A stretch of 64,000 nucleotides of DNA. Source: Acetobacter fabarum (GTDB lineage: Bacteria; Pseudomonadota; Alphaproteobacteria; Acetobacterales; Acetobacteraceae). This document shows positions 25,974-35,186 of the stretch, in pieces. The position numbers were made by a program, and so were the translations under genes. Location: the NCBI RefSeq assembly GCF_011516925.1, contig NZ_WOTG01000006.1:78971-142970 (forward strand), in the 5' to 3' direction. The stretch's first letter is position 1. Each line of letters starts with the position of its first letter. A model generated the notes under the pieces. That model had not been told where the DNA came from, ran no database searches, and saw only the letters and a program-made list of their open reading frames with translations.

Positions 25974-27179
25974 TTATGCTCCTCGACCGGCCAATCGCCC
26001 TGTCGTGGCCGCCAAAAGCGCAGCAATCGCAAGCACCACTGCACTAGCCGCAAATGTGGCCTGATACCCAACCCCGTCAAAAAGGATGCCACCACAGGTC
26101 GCCCCTAGCGTAATGGCGAGTTGGACAACTGCCACCATAAGCCCCCCACCGGCTTCAGCATCCTGGGGAAGTGTTCGGGCAAGCCAGGTCCACCAGCCCA
26201 CAGGGGCGGACGTAGCGAACAAACCCCACGCAGTAAGTATAACAGCGGAAACAGCAACCCACTTACCCAGAACAATAAGAGCAGTAGCCAGAAAAGCCAT
26301 GAGGACAGGAATAATAATCAGCGTGGGATAAACACTGTTTTTTAGAGCATTCCCGATCAGTACAGTGCCAACAAAGCCAGAAATACCCATAAGGAGCAGG
26401 ATTAACGACAAAGTGGATACGTCCACATGAGCAACGTCTTCAAGAAATGGCCTGACATAAGTAAAAAGCGTAAACTGGCCCATAAAAAACAGGCTGACTG
26501 CCAGCATACCAACAGCCACAATCGGTCGTCTCAGCAAAAAAAATACACTGGCCGACTGCTGATGCCGCGCGCTCGCCATAGATGGGAGACTGACAAACTG
26601 CCAGACAAAAACAACAACAGCCACGGGCACCACACAGAAAAAAGCACCACGCCAGCCAATAAGACCACCTAAAAAACTACCAGCAGGTGCAGCAATAACG
26701 GTAGCCAGAGCGTTTCCGCCATTCAGGATTGCAAGCGCACGGGGCACGTGGTGGTCCTCCACAAGCCGCATAGCCGTAGCGGCAGACATGGACCAGAAAC
26801 CGCCAATAACAACACCGATCATTGCCCGCCCGAGCATGAACACCACATAATTCGGAGCAAGGGAAACAACACTCCCCGACACGATCATCATGGCGATCAG
26901 GGCCAGCAACAGGGTTTTACGGTTAATCCCCTTGGCCAGTGCGGAAATAAAGAGGCTGGTCAGCACCGCAAATGCGCCAGAAACTGAAATAGCCTGCCCT
27001 GCCTGCCCTTCTGTAATATGCAGATCAGCCGCAATCGGGGTTAAAAGACTAACAGGCATAAACTCGGATGCGACAAGTGCAAACGCACCCAGAGACATGG
27101 CCAGCACCGCCCCCCAACCCCCGGCTGACTGATTGGCGCTCCGAGTTATTTTAGAAACTGTTTGAGAGATATTATCCAT
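25974..27179 (-). CDS. MFS efflux transporter (DHA1/sugar-efflux type)
   Basis: 401 residues with 12 hydrophobic helices. '[30 protein letters not shown]' at the start is typical of the AraJ/NepI/SotB group of DHA1 exporters; '[14 protein letters not shown]' is motif A and '[21 protein letters not shown]' lies on TM4-5. The substrate is not predictable. The ATG has GAGGCGGA upstream and an extended -10-like TGCTATAAT close by (minus strand, 27191-27199). It is followed by the hydroxynitrile-lyase-like cupin gene. Confidence 0.85.
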   Translation of the reverse strand: MDNISQTVSKITRSANQSAGGWGAVLAMSLGAFALVASEFMPVSLLTPIAADLHITEGQAGQAISVSGAFAVLTSLFISALAKGINRKTLLLALIAMMIVSGSVVSLAPNYVVFMLGRAMIGVVIGGFWSMSAATAMRLVEDHHVPRALAILNGGNALATVIAAPAGSFLGGLIGWRGAFFCVVPVAVVVFVWQFVSLPSMASARHQQSASVFFLLRRPIVAVGMLAVSLFFMGQFTLFTYVRPFLEDVAHVDVSTLSLILLLMGISGFVGTVLIGNALKNSVYPTLIIIPVLMAFLATALIVLGKWVAVSAVILTAWGLFATSAPVGWWTWLARTLPQDAEAGGGLMVAVVQLAITLGATCGGILFDGVGYQATFAASAVVLAIAALLAATTGRLAGRGA

Positions 27180-27339
27180 TCCGCCTCGGTATTATAGCAA
27201 TCCGTAGCCATGATTTTCCCTACAGCGCACATAAGCAGCAAACAGCATTAACCTGGAAAACTGTAGCAGCGACTGAGGTTGCTTTAGGACATAAGGAACG
27301 AACTCTCTCAGGACTAGCCCCAATAAAACGAGCATGATC

Positions 27340-27354
27340 ATGAATTATACTCAT
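27340..27354. promoter_or_regulatory. ATGA-N7-TCAT box, candidate MetR site 1
   Basis: ATGAATTATACTCAT: an inverted repeat with 4-bp arms and 7-bp centre, close to the LysR/MetR type TGAA-N5-TTCA. It is repeated 155 bp further downstream. Confidence 0.4.
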
Positions 27355-27494
27355 GAATAGACGTTTTGGGGTGTTTAGAGGCTACATGCCTGCTGGTAAT
27401 GGGAGAAAAGGTCTGGGCATCACAGCACATGCTCTCCAGGCGGCTGAGCATCTGGATCCCTAGCCTGCAACCTATGAATGATATTTATGGATCA

Positions 27495-27509
27495 ATGAAA
27501 TTAAATCAT
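27495..27509. promoter_or_regulatory. ATGA-N7-TCAT box, candidate MetR site 2
   Basis: ATGAAATTAAATCAT shares arms, spacing and the internal TGAA-N6-TCA layout with site 1. It lies 157 bp before the MesX start codon, a common position for a LysR activator site. Confidence 0.4.
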
Positions 27510-27665
27510 TTTTATTCAATATTGTGTTCAGGCATAAAGAGTTCAACACAGCTTAAACGCAGAACACGACCAAACATAACCTGAAAAACAGAAGCATAAA
27601 CCGTGAGGTTCTCAACTCCCGGAAGATGAAATCTGCTTTCTGACAAAACAGGAGGGAGTTCGACC

Positions 27666-28649
27666 ATGATTACAGAGTCCTCATTCCAAATTAAGAGCAT
27701 CCCGTTTGATGAGAACTATCACCCTTCAAACGACACACGTCTCACAACCAATTTTGCCAATCTGGCCAGAGGAGACAATCGTCAGGAAAACCTGCGCAAC
27801 GTGCTCCGGATGATCAATAATCGGTTTAATGATCTGGCACATTGGGATAACCCCAAGGCCAACCGCTATTCTGTTGCGCTCGAGATTGTTTCTGTGGGGC
27901 TCCATATCGACCATGACAGCACAAACAATATTTTTCCCCTGATCGAAATCCTGAACACGACAATTATTGATCAAAAAAACAATCAACAGATTAAAGGGCT
28001 TGCCGGGAATAATTTTTCTTCTTACGTCCGTGATTATGATTTCAGCGTCTTATTGCCCAATTACAACAAGAATAAGCCTGAATTCCACGTTCCGCCTGAC
28101 TTTGGTTATCTGCACGGAAATCTTTTTAAGAGTTTTGTACACTCTTCGGCCTACAAGAAAAACTTCAATAAGCTCCCGGTTATATGCTTGAGCGTTTCTA
28201 CCAACAAAACCTATTGCCGAACAGATAACCATCACCCTGTTCTGGGGGTTGAATACAGGCAACAGGAACACTCGTTAACTGATCATTATTTTGAAAAAAT
28301 GGGCATGCAGGTCCGTTACTTTATGCCCTACCGCAGTGTGGCTCCACTGGCTTTCTATTTTTTTGGTGATTTACTTTCCGATTACACAACACTGGAACTT
28401 ATCAGTACAATCAGCACAATGGAGGCGTTTCAAAAAATTTATCGCCCTGAAATATATAATGCCAATTCTGTAGCACCACAAAGCTACCAACCCAGCCTGA
28501 GCCATCAGGATTATTCTCTCACCCGCATTGTTTATGACCGGGAAGAACGCAGCAAACTGGCGACAGCTCAAGGCAAATACACGGAGGAGAGTTTTATCAA
28601 GCCATATCACGCGCGTCTTGAGCAGTGGTCTGCCAGTTACTCTGCCTGA
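27666..28649 (+). CDS. mesX: DUF1852 protein, MesX (partner of core methionine synthase)
   Basis: 327 residues, matching the DUF1852 family, which is found almost only next to MetE-like core methionine synthases of the MesD class. Known work on that class shows that MesD needs MesX (a putative oxygenase) and oxygen for methionine formation. Visible features: 'FQIKSIPFDENYHPSNDTRLTTNFANLARG' at the start, conserved 'FHVPPDFGYLHGNLFKSFV', and Cys/His-containing blocks 'CRTDNHHPVLGVEY' and 'MGMQVRYFMPYRSVAPLAFYFFGD'. The Shine-Dalgarno is AGGAGGGAG. It lies 28 bp upstream of the synthase gene. Confidence 0.85.
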   Translation: MITESSFQIKSIPFDENYHPSNDTRLTTNFANLARGDNRQENLRNVLRMINNRFNDLAHWDNPKANRYSVALEIVSVGLHIDHDSTNNIFPLIEILNTTIIDQKNNQQIKGLAGNNFSSYVRDYDFSVLLPNYNKNKPEFHVPPDFGYLHGNLFKSFVHSSAYKKNFNKLPVICLSVSTNKTYCRTDNHHPVLGVEYRQQEHSLTDHYFEKMGMQVRYFMPYRSVAPLAFYFFGDLLSDYTTLELISTISTMEAFQKIYRPEIYNANSVAPQSYQPSLSHQDYSLTRIVYDREERSKLATAQGKYTEESFIKPYHARLEQWSASYSA

Positions 28650-28677
28650 TTAACCAGAACAATAAGGTCTTACTACC

Positions 28678-29709
28678 ATGACAACAGCACTCCTCCCCAC
28701 AGCAACAGCGGGCAGCTTGCCCAAACCCTCCTGGCTTGCAGAGCCCGAAACACTCTGGTCACCCTGGAAACTACACGGGCAGGAATTAATCGAGGGCAAA
28801 CAGGATGCATTGCGCCTGACACTGGATGATCAAAATCGTGCAGGTATTGATATTGTCAGCGATGGTGAACAGACACGTCAGCATTTTGTCACTACGTTTA
28901 TTGAGCACCTGAGTGGTGTTGACTTTAAAAACCGCCAGACAGTCAAAATCCGCAACCGGTATGACGCGAGTGTGCCGTCTGTTGTCAGCGCCGTGAGCCG
29001 CGAAAAGCCAATTTTTGTTGATGATGCAAGGTTTTTACGCACACTCACACAAAAACCAATCAAATGGGCTCTACCCGGCCCCATGACAATGGTCGATACA
29101 CTCTATGATGGCCACTACAAAAGCCGCGAAAAACTGGCATGGGAATTTGCCAAAATTCTTAATCAGGAGGCCAGAGAGTTAGAAGCGGCAGGCGTGGATA
29201 TTATCCAGTTTGATGAACCCGCGTTTAATGTTTTTTTTGATGAAGTGAATGACTGGGGCATCGCTGCATTAGAAAGAGCTATTGAAGGCCTTAAATGCGA
29301 AACAGCCGTTCATATCTGCTATGGTTACGGCATAAAAGCCAATATTGACTGGAAAAATACACTGGGCACACAGTGGCGGCAGTATGAAGAGATTTTTCCT
29401 AATCTCCAGAAATCCAATATCTCCATGGTTTCTCTGGAGTGTCAGAACTCTCGGGTTCCAATGGATCTGATTGAACTGCTGCGCGGTAAGAAAGTGATGG
29501 TTGGCGCGATTGATGTCGCAACCCATGCTATTGAAACACCAGATGATGTTGCCAACACCCTGCGCAAAGCCCTTAAGTTTGTGGATGCAGACAAACTCTA
29601 CCCGTGCACCAATTGCGGCATGGCACCTCTTCCGCGCCACGTGGCCACAGCCAAGCTCCACGCTTTAGGTGCCGGTGCAAAAATTGTCCGTCACGAACTC
29701 TCTGCCTGA
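28678..29709 (+). CDS. mesD: MesD-type core methionine synthase (MetE C-terminal-domain-like)
   Basis: 343 residues, corresponding only to the C-terminal barrel of cobalamin-independent methionine synthase; the folate-binding N-terminal half of MetE is absent. Zinc ligands are all visible: 'VHICYGYG' (His, Cys), 'SLECQNSR' (Glu) and 'YPCTNCGMAP' (Cys). 'LPGPMTMVDTLYD' and 'IIQFDEPAFN' are family blocks. It transfers a methyl group to homocysteine; the donor is not established for this class. The upstream DUF1852 partner identifies it as MesD rather than MesA-C. Confidence 0.85.
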   Translation: MTTALLPTATAGSLPKPSWLAEPETLWSPWKLHGQELIEGKQDALRLTLDDQNRAGIDIVSDGEQTRQHFVTTFIEHLSGVDFKNRQTVKIRNRYDASVPSVVSAVSREKPIFVDDARFLRTLTQKPIKWALPGPMTMVDTLYDGHYKSREKLAWEFAKILNQEARELEAAGVDIIQFDEPAFNVFFDEVNDWGIAALERAIEGLKCETAVHICYGYGIKANIDWKNTLGTQWRQYEEIFPNLQKSNISMVSLECQNSRVPMDLIELLRGKKVMVGAIDVATHAIETPDDVANTLRKALKFVDADKLYPCTNCGMAPLPRHVATAKLHALGAGAKIVRHELSA

Positions 29710-29835
29710 AGAGCTTATGGAACCATAGGCCATAAAAGCAATGCAGGATAAAACATAGGGAGCGTGTTTATGAGAATGAACAAAACTGATATATTTATAC
29801 AATAACGTGAATCTTTTGTATCAATAAGGTGTGGC

Positions 29836-30723
29836 ATGGGTATCCTTGAGCGCAGTCATCTGGCCATTATTCAAGCCGTCGCACGAGAAGGTTCGTTGAC
29901 GGCTGCCGGAATGCGCCTGAACCTTACCCAGCCCGCCCTTAGCCATGCCATACGCAAGATTGAAAGCCAGCTAGACGTAAAAATATGGCGTCGGGAAGGA
30001 CGCTCTCTTGTTCTTACCCAAGCGGGCGAGTGGCTGTTATCCTTGGCAAACCGCATGCTCCCCCAATTTGAGCTTGCAGAAAAACGGCTTGAACAATTTG
30101 CCAATGGTGAGCGTGGCACTCTTCGCATCGGCATGGAATGCCACCCCTGCTATCAGTGGCTACTTAAAGTCGTTTCTCCTTATCTGGAACAATGGCCAAA
30201 GGTTGACGTGGATGTGCGGCAAAAGTTCCAGTTTGGCGGCATTGGCGCATTGTTCAGTAATGAAATAGATATTCTGGTTACACCAGACCCACTTTACAAA
30301 CCGGGACTAAGGTTTACGCCGGTTTTTGATTATGAACTTGTTTTGGTGGTTGGTCCCCAACACCCTTTACGGAATACAAAGTTCATTCTGCCAGAACAAC
30401 TTGCGGGCGAAACCCTGATTACCTACCCGGTACCACCGGAGCGTTTGGACATATACACGCAATTCCTGCAACCAGCAGGTATTGGCCCAAGGCAGCAAAA
30501 GCAGATCGAAACAACGGATATTATGCTGGTTATGGTGGCACACGGCCGTGGTGTGGCTGCACTCCCGGGTTGGCTGGTGGAAGAATACGCCCCCCGCTTT
30601 GAACTCCACCCCATTAGACTTGGCAAAAAAGGCATTGCGAAGCAGATATTCCTTGGATACCGCGAAACCGATGAAGATATTCACTATCTGCGCAATTTTA
30701 TTGAATTTGCAGCCACGTCTTGA
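29836..30723 (+). CDS. metR: MetR-like LysR-family regulator
   Basis: 295 residues. The N-terminal HTH is 'LTAAGMRLNLTQPALSHAIRKIESQ', and the ligand domain begins with 'LRIGMECHPCYQWLLKVVSPYLEQWPKVDVD'. That is almost block-for-block the effector region of E. coli MetR, which senses homocysteine; likewise 'LQPAGIGP' and 'MVAHGRGVAALPGWLVEEY'. It sits 126 bp after mesD on the same strand and probably controls mesXD through the ATGA-N7-TCAT boxes upstream of mesX (inference). Confidence 0.85.
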   Translation: MGILERSHLAIIQAVAREGSLTAAGMRLNLTQPALSHAIRKIESQLDVKIWRREGRSLVLTQAGEWLLSLANRMLPQFELAEKRLEQFANGERGTLRIGMECHPCYQWLLKVVSPYLEQWPKVDVDVRQKFQFGGIGALFSNEIDILVTPDPLYKPGLRFTPVFDYELVLVVGPQHPLRNTKFILPEQLAGETLITYPVPPERLDIYTQFLQPAGIGPRQQKQIETTDIMLVMVAHGRGVAALPGWLVEEYAPRFELHPIRLGKKGIAKQIFLGYRETDEDIHYLRNFIEFAATS

Positions 30724-30866
30724 TCCCGCCTTTTAGGAGGCTCGGCCCTCGATTTAATGTAACAAAGCTCTCCCGCAACTTCTGGGCAACATAATCCCCT
30801 AAAAATTGTACCGATTGTATGGTATGAGATCGAATATATTTTTCGAACATACGGAACCCCCGTCGC

Positions 30867-32270
30867 ATGCCCGAACAGTCCTACCTCGCCCACTGGAAAG
30901 AGGAAATCAGCCAGAGCCCGAATGCCATTTATCTGACGCTGGTCGATGCCCTTGCCCATTCCATTCGCAAAGGCGACCTCCGGGACGGCGATAAACTGCC
31001 CCCGCAAAGGACAATTGCAGAGCATCTTGGCACCAACCTGACAACCGTTACCCGCGCTTTTACTGAGGCGCGCAGACGAGGGCTGATTGACGCAACAGTC
31101 GGCCGGGGCACCTTCATTCGTGTTGGTGCGGGGGAAAGCCACTGGCGCCACACAGGCCCTGCGGTGGTTGACCTGACCATGAACCTTCCTCCCATCCCGC
31201 AAGACCCTCCTTTACAGCGGATTATTCAGACAGACATCGCAGCGATCCTCAAGCAGCAGGACCTGAACAGCCTGATGTCCTACCGTGTGACCGGTGGAAC
31301 TGTTGAAGAGCGCCAGTTGGGTGCAAAATGGGTTGCCCCGATAATCGGCCAACGCCGGACAGACGAGATCATGATCTCACCAGGCGGCCAGAGCGCACTG
31401 GCCGCCATTGTCAGCACGCATACGCAACCGGGTGATGTGATTGTCACGGACCGCATTGCTTACCCCGGCATCCGGACCATTGCCGCACAGTTTGATCTTA
31501 TTCTGGTTGGTGTGGACAGCGACACAGAAGGCATGATGCCAGACCAGCTTGACCGGGTCTGTGCGCAGCATCACCCCCGTCTGCTTTATTGCATTCCAAC
31601 AATCCACAACCCTACAACCGCCACAATGTCCCTACAGCGGCGCAAGGATATTCTTGCAGTCGCACAACGGCACCACCTCCATATTGCTGAGGACGACCCT
31701 TACAGCCTGCTTATGGATAATCCTCTGCCAGCACTGGCAGCCCTTGACCATAGCCGGGTCAGTTACGTGGCAACATTGGCCAAAACACTCAGTCCCGGTT
31801 TGCGCACGGCGTATGTCGCCCTCCCCAATGCCGACATGACCCGGCGGGTAACGGCTGCCATCCGGGCCATTGCCCTCACCAATGCGGGGCTGCTCAGCGC
31901 CCTGACTGCACGATGGATGCAGACAGGACAGGCCCATACAATCCTGCACGCAATTCAGAAAGAGCTGCGGTTACGCCAGTCTATCGCACGCACGGTTCTG
32001 GGTGAGCAGCACTGCACGAACCCTGACGGCCCCCATGTCTGGCTCAAACTCCCGGCATGGTGGGGGAGCGCGGATTTTGTCGCCTACGCCCGCAGGCGCG
32101 GTCTGGCACTGGTGCCCAGCACCGTTTTTACCATTAATGGGGAACCCCCGCAGCGGGCGCGTATTGCCTTGGGCAGTGCGCCCGATGCCGCAAGCCTGGA
32201 AGAGTCCCTCCGTGGCGTTGTCTCAGTCCTCCAGCACAAGCGCTCCCCCGGCTTTGCCGATATTGTTTAA
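30867..32270 (+). CDS. MocR-family regulator (GntR HTH fused to aminotransferase-like domain)
   Basis: 467 residues. Residues ~10-80 are a GntR winged helix ('GDKLPPQRTIAEHLGTNLTTVTRAFTEARRRGLIDATVGRGTFI'). Residues ~110-455 are a fold-type-I aminotransferase domain with 'HNPTTATM', 'AEDDPYSLL' (PLP-ring Asp) and 'ATLAKTLSPGLRTAYVA' carrying the PLP lysine. MocR proteins use PLP or its adducts as effectors and typically bind direct repeats next to the operon they control. Position immediately upstream of the Nit1C operon, same strand, makes it the candidate regulator of that operon. Confidence 0.85.
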   Translation: MPEQSYLAHWKEEISQSPNAIYLTLVDALAHSIRKGDLRDGDKLPPQRTIAEHLGTNLTTVTRAFTEARRRGLIDATVGRGTFIRVGAGESHWRHTGPAVVDLTMNLPPIPQDPPLQRIIQTDIAAILKQQDLNSLMSYRVTGGTVEERQLGAKWVAPIIGQRRTDEIMISPGGQSALAAIVSTHTQPGDVIVTDRIAYPGIRTIAAQFDLILVGVDSDTEGMMPDQLDRVCAQHHPRLLYCIPTIHNPTTATMSLQRRKDILAVAQRHHLHIAEDDPYSLLMDNPLPALAALDHSRVSYVATLAKTLSPGLRTAYVALPNADMTRRVTAAIRAIALTNAGLLSALTARWMQTGQAHTILHAIQKELRLRQSIARTVLGEQHCTNPDGPHVWLKLPAWWGSADFVAYARRRGLALVPSTVFTINGEPPQRARIALGSAPDAASLEESLRGVVSVLQHKRSPGFADIV

Positions 32271-32285
32271 CCCGTTGCAGCACTC

Positions 32286-32325
32286 GGCAGGCCACGTTGT
32301 ACCCAAAGGGCAAACGTGGTCTGCC
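32286..32325 (+). terminator. Hairpin downstream of MocR gene
   Basis: GGCAGGCCACGTT (32286-32298) pairs with AACGTGGTCTGCC (32313-32325), 13 bp with one G-U pair. It has no U-tract, so it may be a weak terminator or a pause/processing hairpin. Confidence 0.45.
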
Positions 32326-32479
32326 AGAACAAACGCACAGCAATATCACGAATGCGCGAGGTAAATATAAAGCAAAACCAGTATGTTAGCTGAACGCCGC
32401 AGAATTGTATGACCTTGTAGAATAAACTGTATGCTTCTGTACCCGCAAAAAGAGCTTATCCGGGAAAAATTGTTTTTTT

Positions 32480-32505
32480 TGTCATGCAAACGGATGTCAT
32501 ACAAA
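32480..32505. promoter_or_regulatory. Direct repeat TGTCATRCAAA, candidate MocR operator
   Basis: TGTCATGCAAA (32480-32490) and TGTCATACAAA (32495-32505) are repeated head-to-tail with 15-bp periodicity, about 95 bp before the first Nit1C start codon. Direct repeats are the usual binding mode of MocR/GabR-type dimers. A related TTGTATG element occurs on the plus strand upstream of the MocR gene itself near 30815. Confidence 0.4.
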
Positions 32506-32598
32506 ATTTTGCGTCAGACTTAACCCGTGTCACGTTTGCTCCAGCAAAGCGGTCAGGCCGGCTTCCTGCCGGAGACCGCAGCACACGGGAGACATACC

Positions 32599-33081
32599 AT
32601 GCCAACACTCGAGCACGCTCCGCATAAAGATGGCGACTGCTTCGTTAACTATGAAAACAAGGTTTTTGAGGACGTCAAAGCCCAGCCGGGTGAAAAAGCC
32701 CTTATCACCTTTCATACCGTTGCAAATGAAGGTTCGGTCGGGTTTGTAAATCTGCTGCAGGCCACACGGCTGATCCGCAAGGGGTTTGAAACCTCAGTGC
32801 TGCTCTATGGTCCGGGCGTCACTCTTGGCGTGCAGCGCGGCTTTCCCCGTCTGGGTGATGAAGCTTTTCCGGGGCACATGAACTGCAACAAGCAGATTGC
32901 AAAAATCCTTGAAGAAAGTGGCAAAGTTTATGCCTGCCGCTTCGCACTTCAGGCACTTTACGGCTACGGCGAGCAAAACCTTATTCCCGGGATAACACCC
33001 ATCAATCCGCAGGATGTGCTGGACATCATTCTGCTGGCCCGGCGGGACAACGCCTTTATTCTGAACACCTGGACTCTCTAA
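32599..33081 (+). CDS. MSMEG_0572-family (Nit1C) protein
   Basis: 160 residues. It belongs to the MSMEG_0572/Sll0783 family, found essentially only in Nit1C clusters and induced under nitrogen starvation in the organisms studied. It has a DsrE-like layout: '[41 protein letters not shown]', with '[23 protein letters not shown]' following, where the Cys resembles the DsrE-like sulfur-relay Cys. Molecular function not established. ATG 32599 is preceded by GGGAG; the upstream GTG at 32527 lacks one. First gene of the operon. Confidence 0.85.
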   Translation: MPTLEHAPHKDGDCFVNYENKVFEDVKAQPGEKALITFHTVANEGSVGFVNLLQATRLIRKGFETSVLLYGPGVTLGVQRGFPRLGDEAFPGHMNCNKQIAKILEESGKVYACRFALQALYGYGEQNLIPGITPINPQDVLDIILLARRDNAFILNTWTL

Positions 33082-33105
33082 AGGCCAAAGGGAGGACCGC
33101 AAGCC

Positions 33106-34080
33106 ATGTCCCGTATCGTTCGCGCCGCAGCTATCCAGATCAGCCCCATCCTTGGTGACGATGGTCTGGGCACTGCACGGAAAGTCTGTCAGGCCATCCG
33201 CGATGCCGCCGAGAAAGGTGTAAAGCTGGCGGTCTTTCCCGAAACCCTTGTGCCTTATTACCCCTATTTTTCGTTCATTCAGCCTGCATTCCGCTTTGGT
33301 GGTGAGCATCTTGAACTCTACAAACGCGCCGTTGTTGTCCCCGGTCCGGTAACGGACATGGTGGCCGAAGCTGCGCGCGACACCGGCATGGTTGTTGTGC
33401 TGGGTGTAAATGAGCGGGATTACGGCACACTCTACAATACACAGATTGTGTTTGATGCCACAGGAGAAATCCTACTCAAACGCCGCAAGATCACCCCCAC
33501 TTACCACGAACGCATGGTATGGGGGCAAGGGGATGGCGCTGGCCTGAAGGTCGTGGAGAGTGCAGCCGGTCGCATTGGAGCGCTGGCCTGCTGGGAACAC
33601 TATAACCCCCTCGCCCGCTACGCGCTGATGACCCAGCACGAGGAAATCCACTGTGCACAGTTCCCCGGTTCACTGGTGGGGCCAATTTTTGCAGACCAGA
33701 TGGAAGTGACCATTCGCCACCATGCGCTGGAATCCGGCTGCTTTGTCGTAAACGCCACAGGATGGCTTACGGAAGAGCAGATCCAGAACATAGCGCGTGA
33801 CCCGGGGCTTGAAGGCCCTCTGCGGGGCGGTTGCTTTACTGCCATAGTTTCGCCCGAAGGCAAGCTGCTCGCTCCCCCGCTCACGGAAGGCGAAGGGATG
33901 GTCATAGCTGATCTCGACTTTGCCCTGATTACCAAGCGCAAACGTATGATGGATTCCGTAGGACACTACGCACGCCCGGAGCTGCTGAGCCTGCTGCAGG
34001 ACCGCCGCCCCGCTCATACCGTGCATTACGTTGGTGAAAATGAGCCTTACTCTGCCCTGACAGACGAGGTGGCACCATGA
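33106..34080 (+). CDS. nitC: Nit1-family nitrilase (Nit1C cluster)
   Basis: 324 residues of the carbon-nitrogen hydrolase superfamily, branch 1 (nitrilase). The catalytic Glu46 ('[13 protein letters not shown]'), Lys128 ('[11 protein letters not shown]') and Cys162 ('[16 protein letters not shown]') are all present. It hydrolyses nitriles to acid and ammonia. In Pseudomonas fluorescens NCIMB 11764 the equivalent cluster is needed for growth on cyanide as nitrogen source. Shine-Dalgarno GGGAGGA. Ends in ATGA overlap with the radical-SAM gene. Confidence 0.9.
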   Translation: MSRIVRAAAIQISPILGDDGLGTARKVCQAIRDAAEKGVKLAVFPETLVPYYPYFSFIQPAFRFGGEHLELYKRAVVVPGPVTDMVAEAARDTGMVVVLGVNERDYGTLYNTQIVFDATGEILLKRRKITPTYHERMVWGQGDGAGLKVVESAAGRIGALACWEHYNPLARYALMTQHEEIHCAQFPGSLVGPIFADQMEVTIRHHALESGCFVVNATGWLTEEQIQNIARDPGLEGPLRGGCFTAIVSPEGKLLAPPLTEGEGMVIADLDFALITKRKRMMDSVGHYARPELLSLLQDRRPAHTVHYVGENEPYSALTDEVAP

Positions 34081-35186
34081 CCATTCCAACACTCGGCACC
34101 TTTTCTGGTCGCAAGCTTATCACCGACCTGCAATCCTTCGGGTTACAGATTGGTGAGCAGAGCAACGGCATGACCCGCAAGGGCGGAGCCGGTCCCTCCG
34201 ACCACAAGACAATCACCATCGCGGGCCAGACCGTTATGGTCCCGGTCTATACGTCTGGGGCACAGCGCTCTCCTTTTCAGGCCAGCCCGCCAGACCGGAG
34301 TGGAACCAGCACGCTGCTACGTGATGGCCAGACACTCGGCACAATCCACTTTCCTGCTGCTCCACGCTTTTATGGGCTAAGCACGGCAGACGGTATCCCA
34401 TACTGGAAGATTGCCCTGCTCCACGGGCGCGACACGCTGGCAACCACGGTGCACCAGACCTGCATCCGCTATGCCGACCGACGTACGTCCTGCCAGTTCT
34501 GCGCTATTGGCCAGTCACTGGAGGCCGAGCGCACCATTGCCTACAAAACGCCCGCGCAACTGGCCGAGGTCGCCAAAGCCGCCGTGGAACTGGATGGCGT
34601 GCGGGATATGGTGCTGACAACCGGCACCCCCAACGTTATTGACCGGGGAGCTTCGGTGCTTGCGGACTCTGCGCGTGCCATCCGTGCTGCGGTTAATCTG
34701 CCGCTTCAGGTCCAGTGCGAGCCACCGCGTGATCACGGCTGGTTCCAGCGCCTGCGCGAGGCGGGGGCCGATAGTCTGGGTATGCATCTTGAAGCCGCCA
34801 TACAGGCCGTGCGCGAAAAAATCATGCCCGGCAAAGCAACAGTAAGCGTTGACCGCTACATGGAAGCTTTTGCCAGCGCCGTACCGGTTTTTGGGCGTGG
34901 GCAGGTCAACACCTATATTCTGGCCGGTCTTGGCGATGGTGCCGAAGATATTCTTGGTTTGGCTGAACGCCTTATTGCATTGGGTGTTTATCCCTTCGTG
35001 GTGCCGTTCGTGCCTATTTCCGGCACACCATTGGAAAACCACGCACCGCCTACCGCTGATTTCATGAAGTCGGTTCTGGCACCACTTGGGCGGATGCTAC
35101 GCGATGCCAACATGAAATCCACCGACATCCGCGCCGGATGTGGCCGGTGTGGTGCGTGCTCCTCTCTCTCGGCCTATGAACAATGA
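34077..35186 (+). CDS. MSMEG_0568-family radical SAM protein (Nit1C)
   Basis: 369 residues. The expected [4Fe-4S] site is spaced unusually: Cys129, Cys139 and Cys142 in '[15 protein letters not shown]' give C-x9-C-x2-C instead of C-x3-C-x2-C. The rest follows a radical-SAM barrel ('[27 protein letters not shown]', 'LQVQCEPP'). A second Cys cluster, C-x2-C-x2-C (355, 358, 361), ends the protein and may bind an auxiliary cluster. It is a fixed member of Nit1C clusters; the reaction is unknown. 4-bp overlaps with the nitrilase and acetyltransferase genes. Confidence 0.88.
   Translation: MTIPTLGTFSGRKLITDLQSFGLQIGEQSNGMTRKGGAGPSDHKTITIAGQTVMVPVYTSGAQRSPFQASPPDRSGTSTLLRDGQTLGTIHFPAAPRFYGLSTADGIPYWKIALLHGRDTLATTVHQTCIRYADRRTSCQFCAIGQSLEAERTIAYKTPAQLAEVAKAAVELDGVRDMVLTTGTPNVIDRGASVLADSARAIRAAVNLPLQVQCEPPRDHGWFQRLREAGADSLGMHLEAAIQAVREKIMPGKATVSVDRYMEAFASAVPVFGRGQVNTYILAGLGDGAEDILGLAERLIALGVYPFVVPFVPISGTPLENHAPPTADFMKSVLAPLGRMLRDANMKSTDIRAGCGRCGACSSLSAYEQ

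Larger units (their letters stand above)
27180..27665. other. Regulatory region upstream of the methionine operon
   Basis: 486 bp, visibly AT-richer than its flanks, with no credible gene. It contains two copies of the imperfect palindrome ATGA-N7-TCAT (27340-27354 and 27495-27509), and an unusually strong Shine-Dalgarno (AGGAGGGAG) just before the MesX start. No SAM or SAH riboswitch core could be recognised. Confidence 0.5.
32271..32598. other. Leader/promoter region of the Nit1C operon
   Basis: 328 bp without a gene. It holds a hairpin just after the MocR gene (32286-32325), a direct repeat TGTCAT(G/A)CAAA (32480-32505), and a short GC-rich hairpin (CCGG...CCGG near 32558-32573) ahead of the Shine-Dalgarno GGGAG (32587-32591). 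No convincing sigma-54 -24/-12 element was found. Confidence 0.5.

Noticed and set aside
27560..27665. Possible SAM or SAH riboswitch ahead of the methionine operon
   Set aside because: No conserved riboswitch core or pseudoknot pairing could be recognised by eye; a covariance-model search would decide.
32510..32545. Possible sigma-54 promoter (GTCACG...TTGC) upstream of the Nit1C operon
   Set aside because: The spacing between the GG-like and GC-like elements is too short, and the -24 GG is missing.
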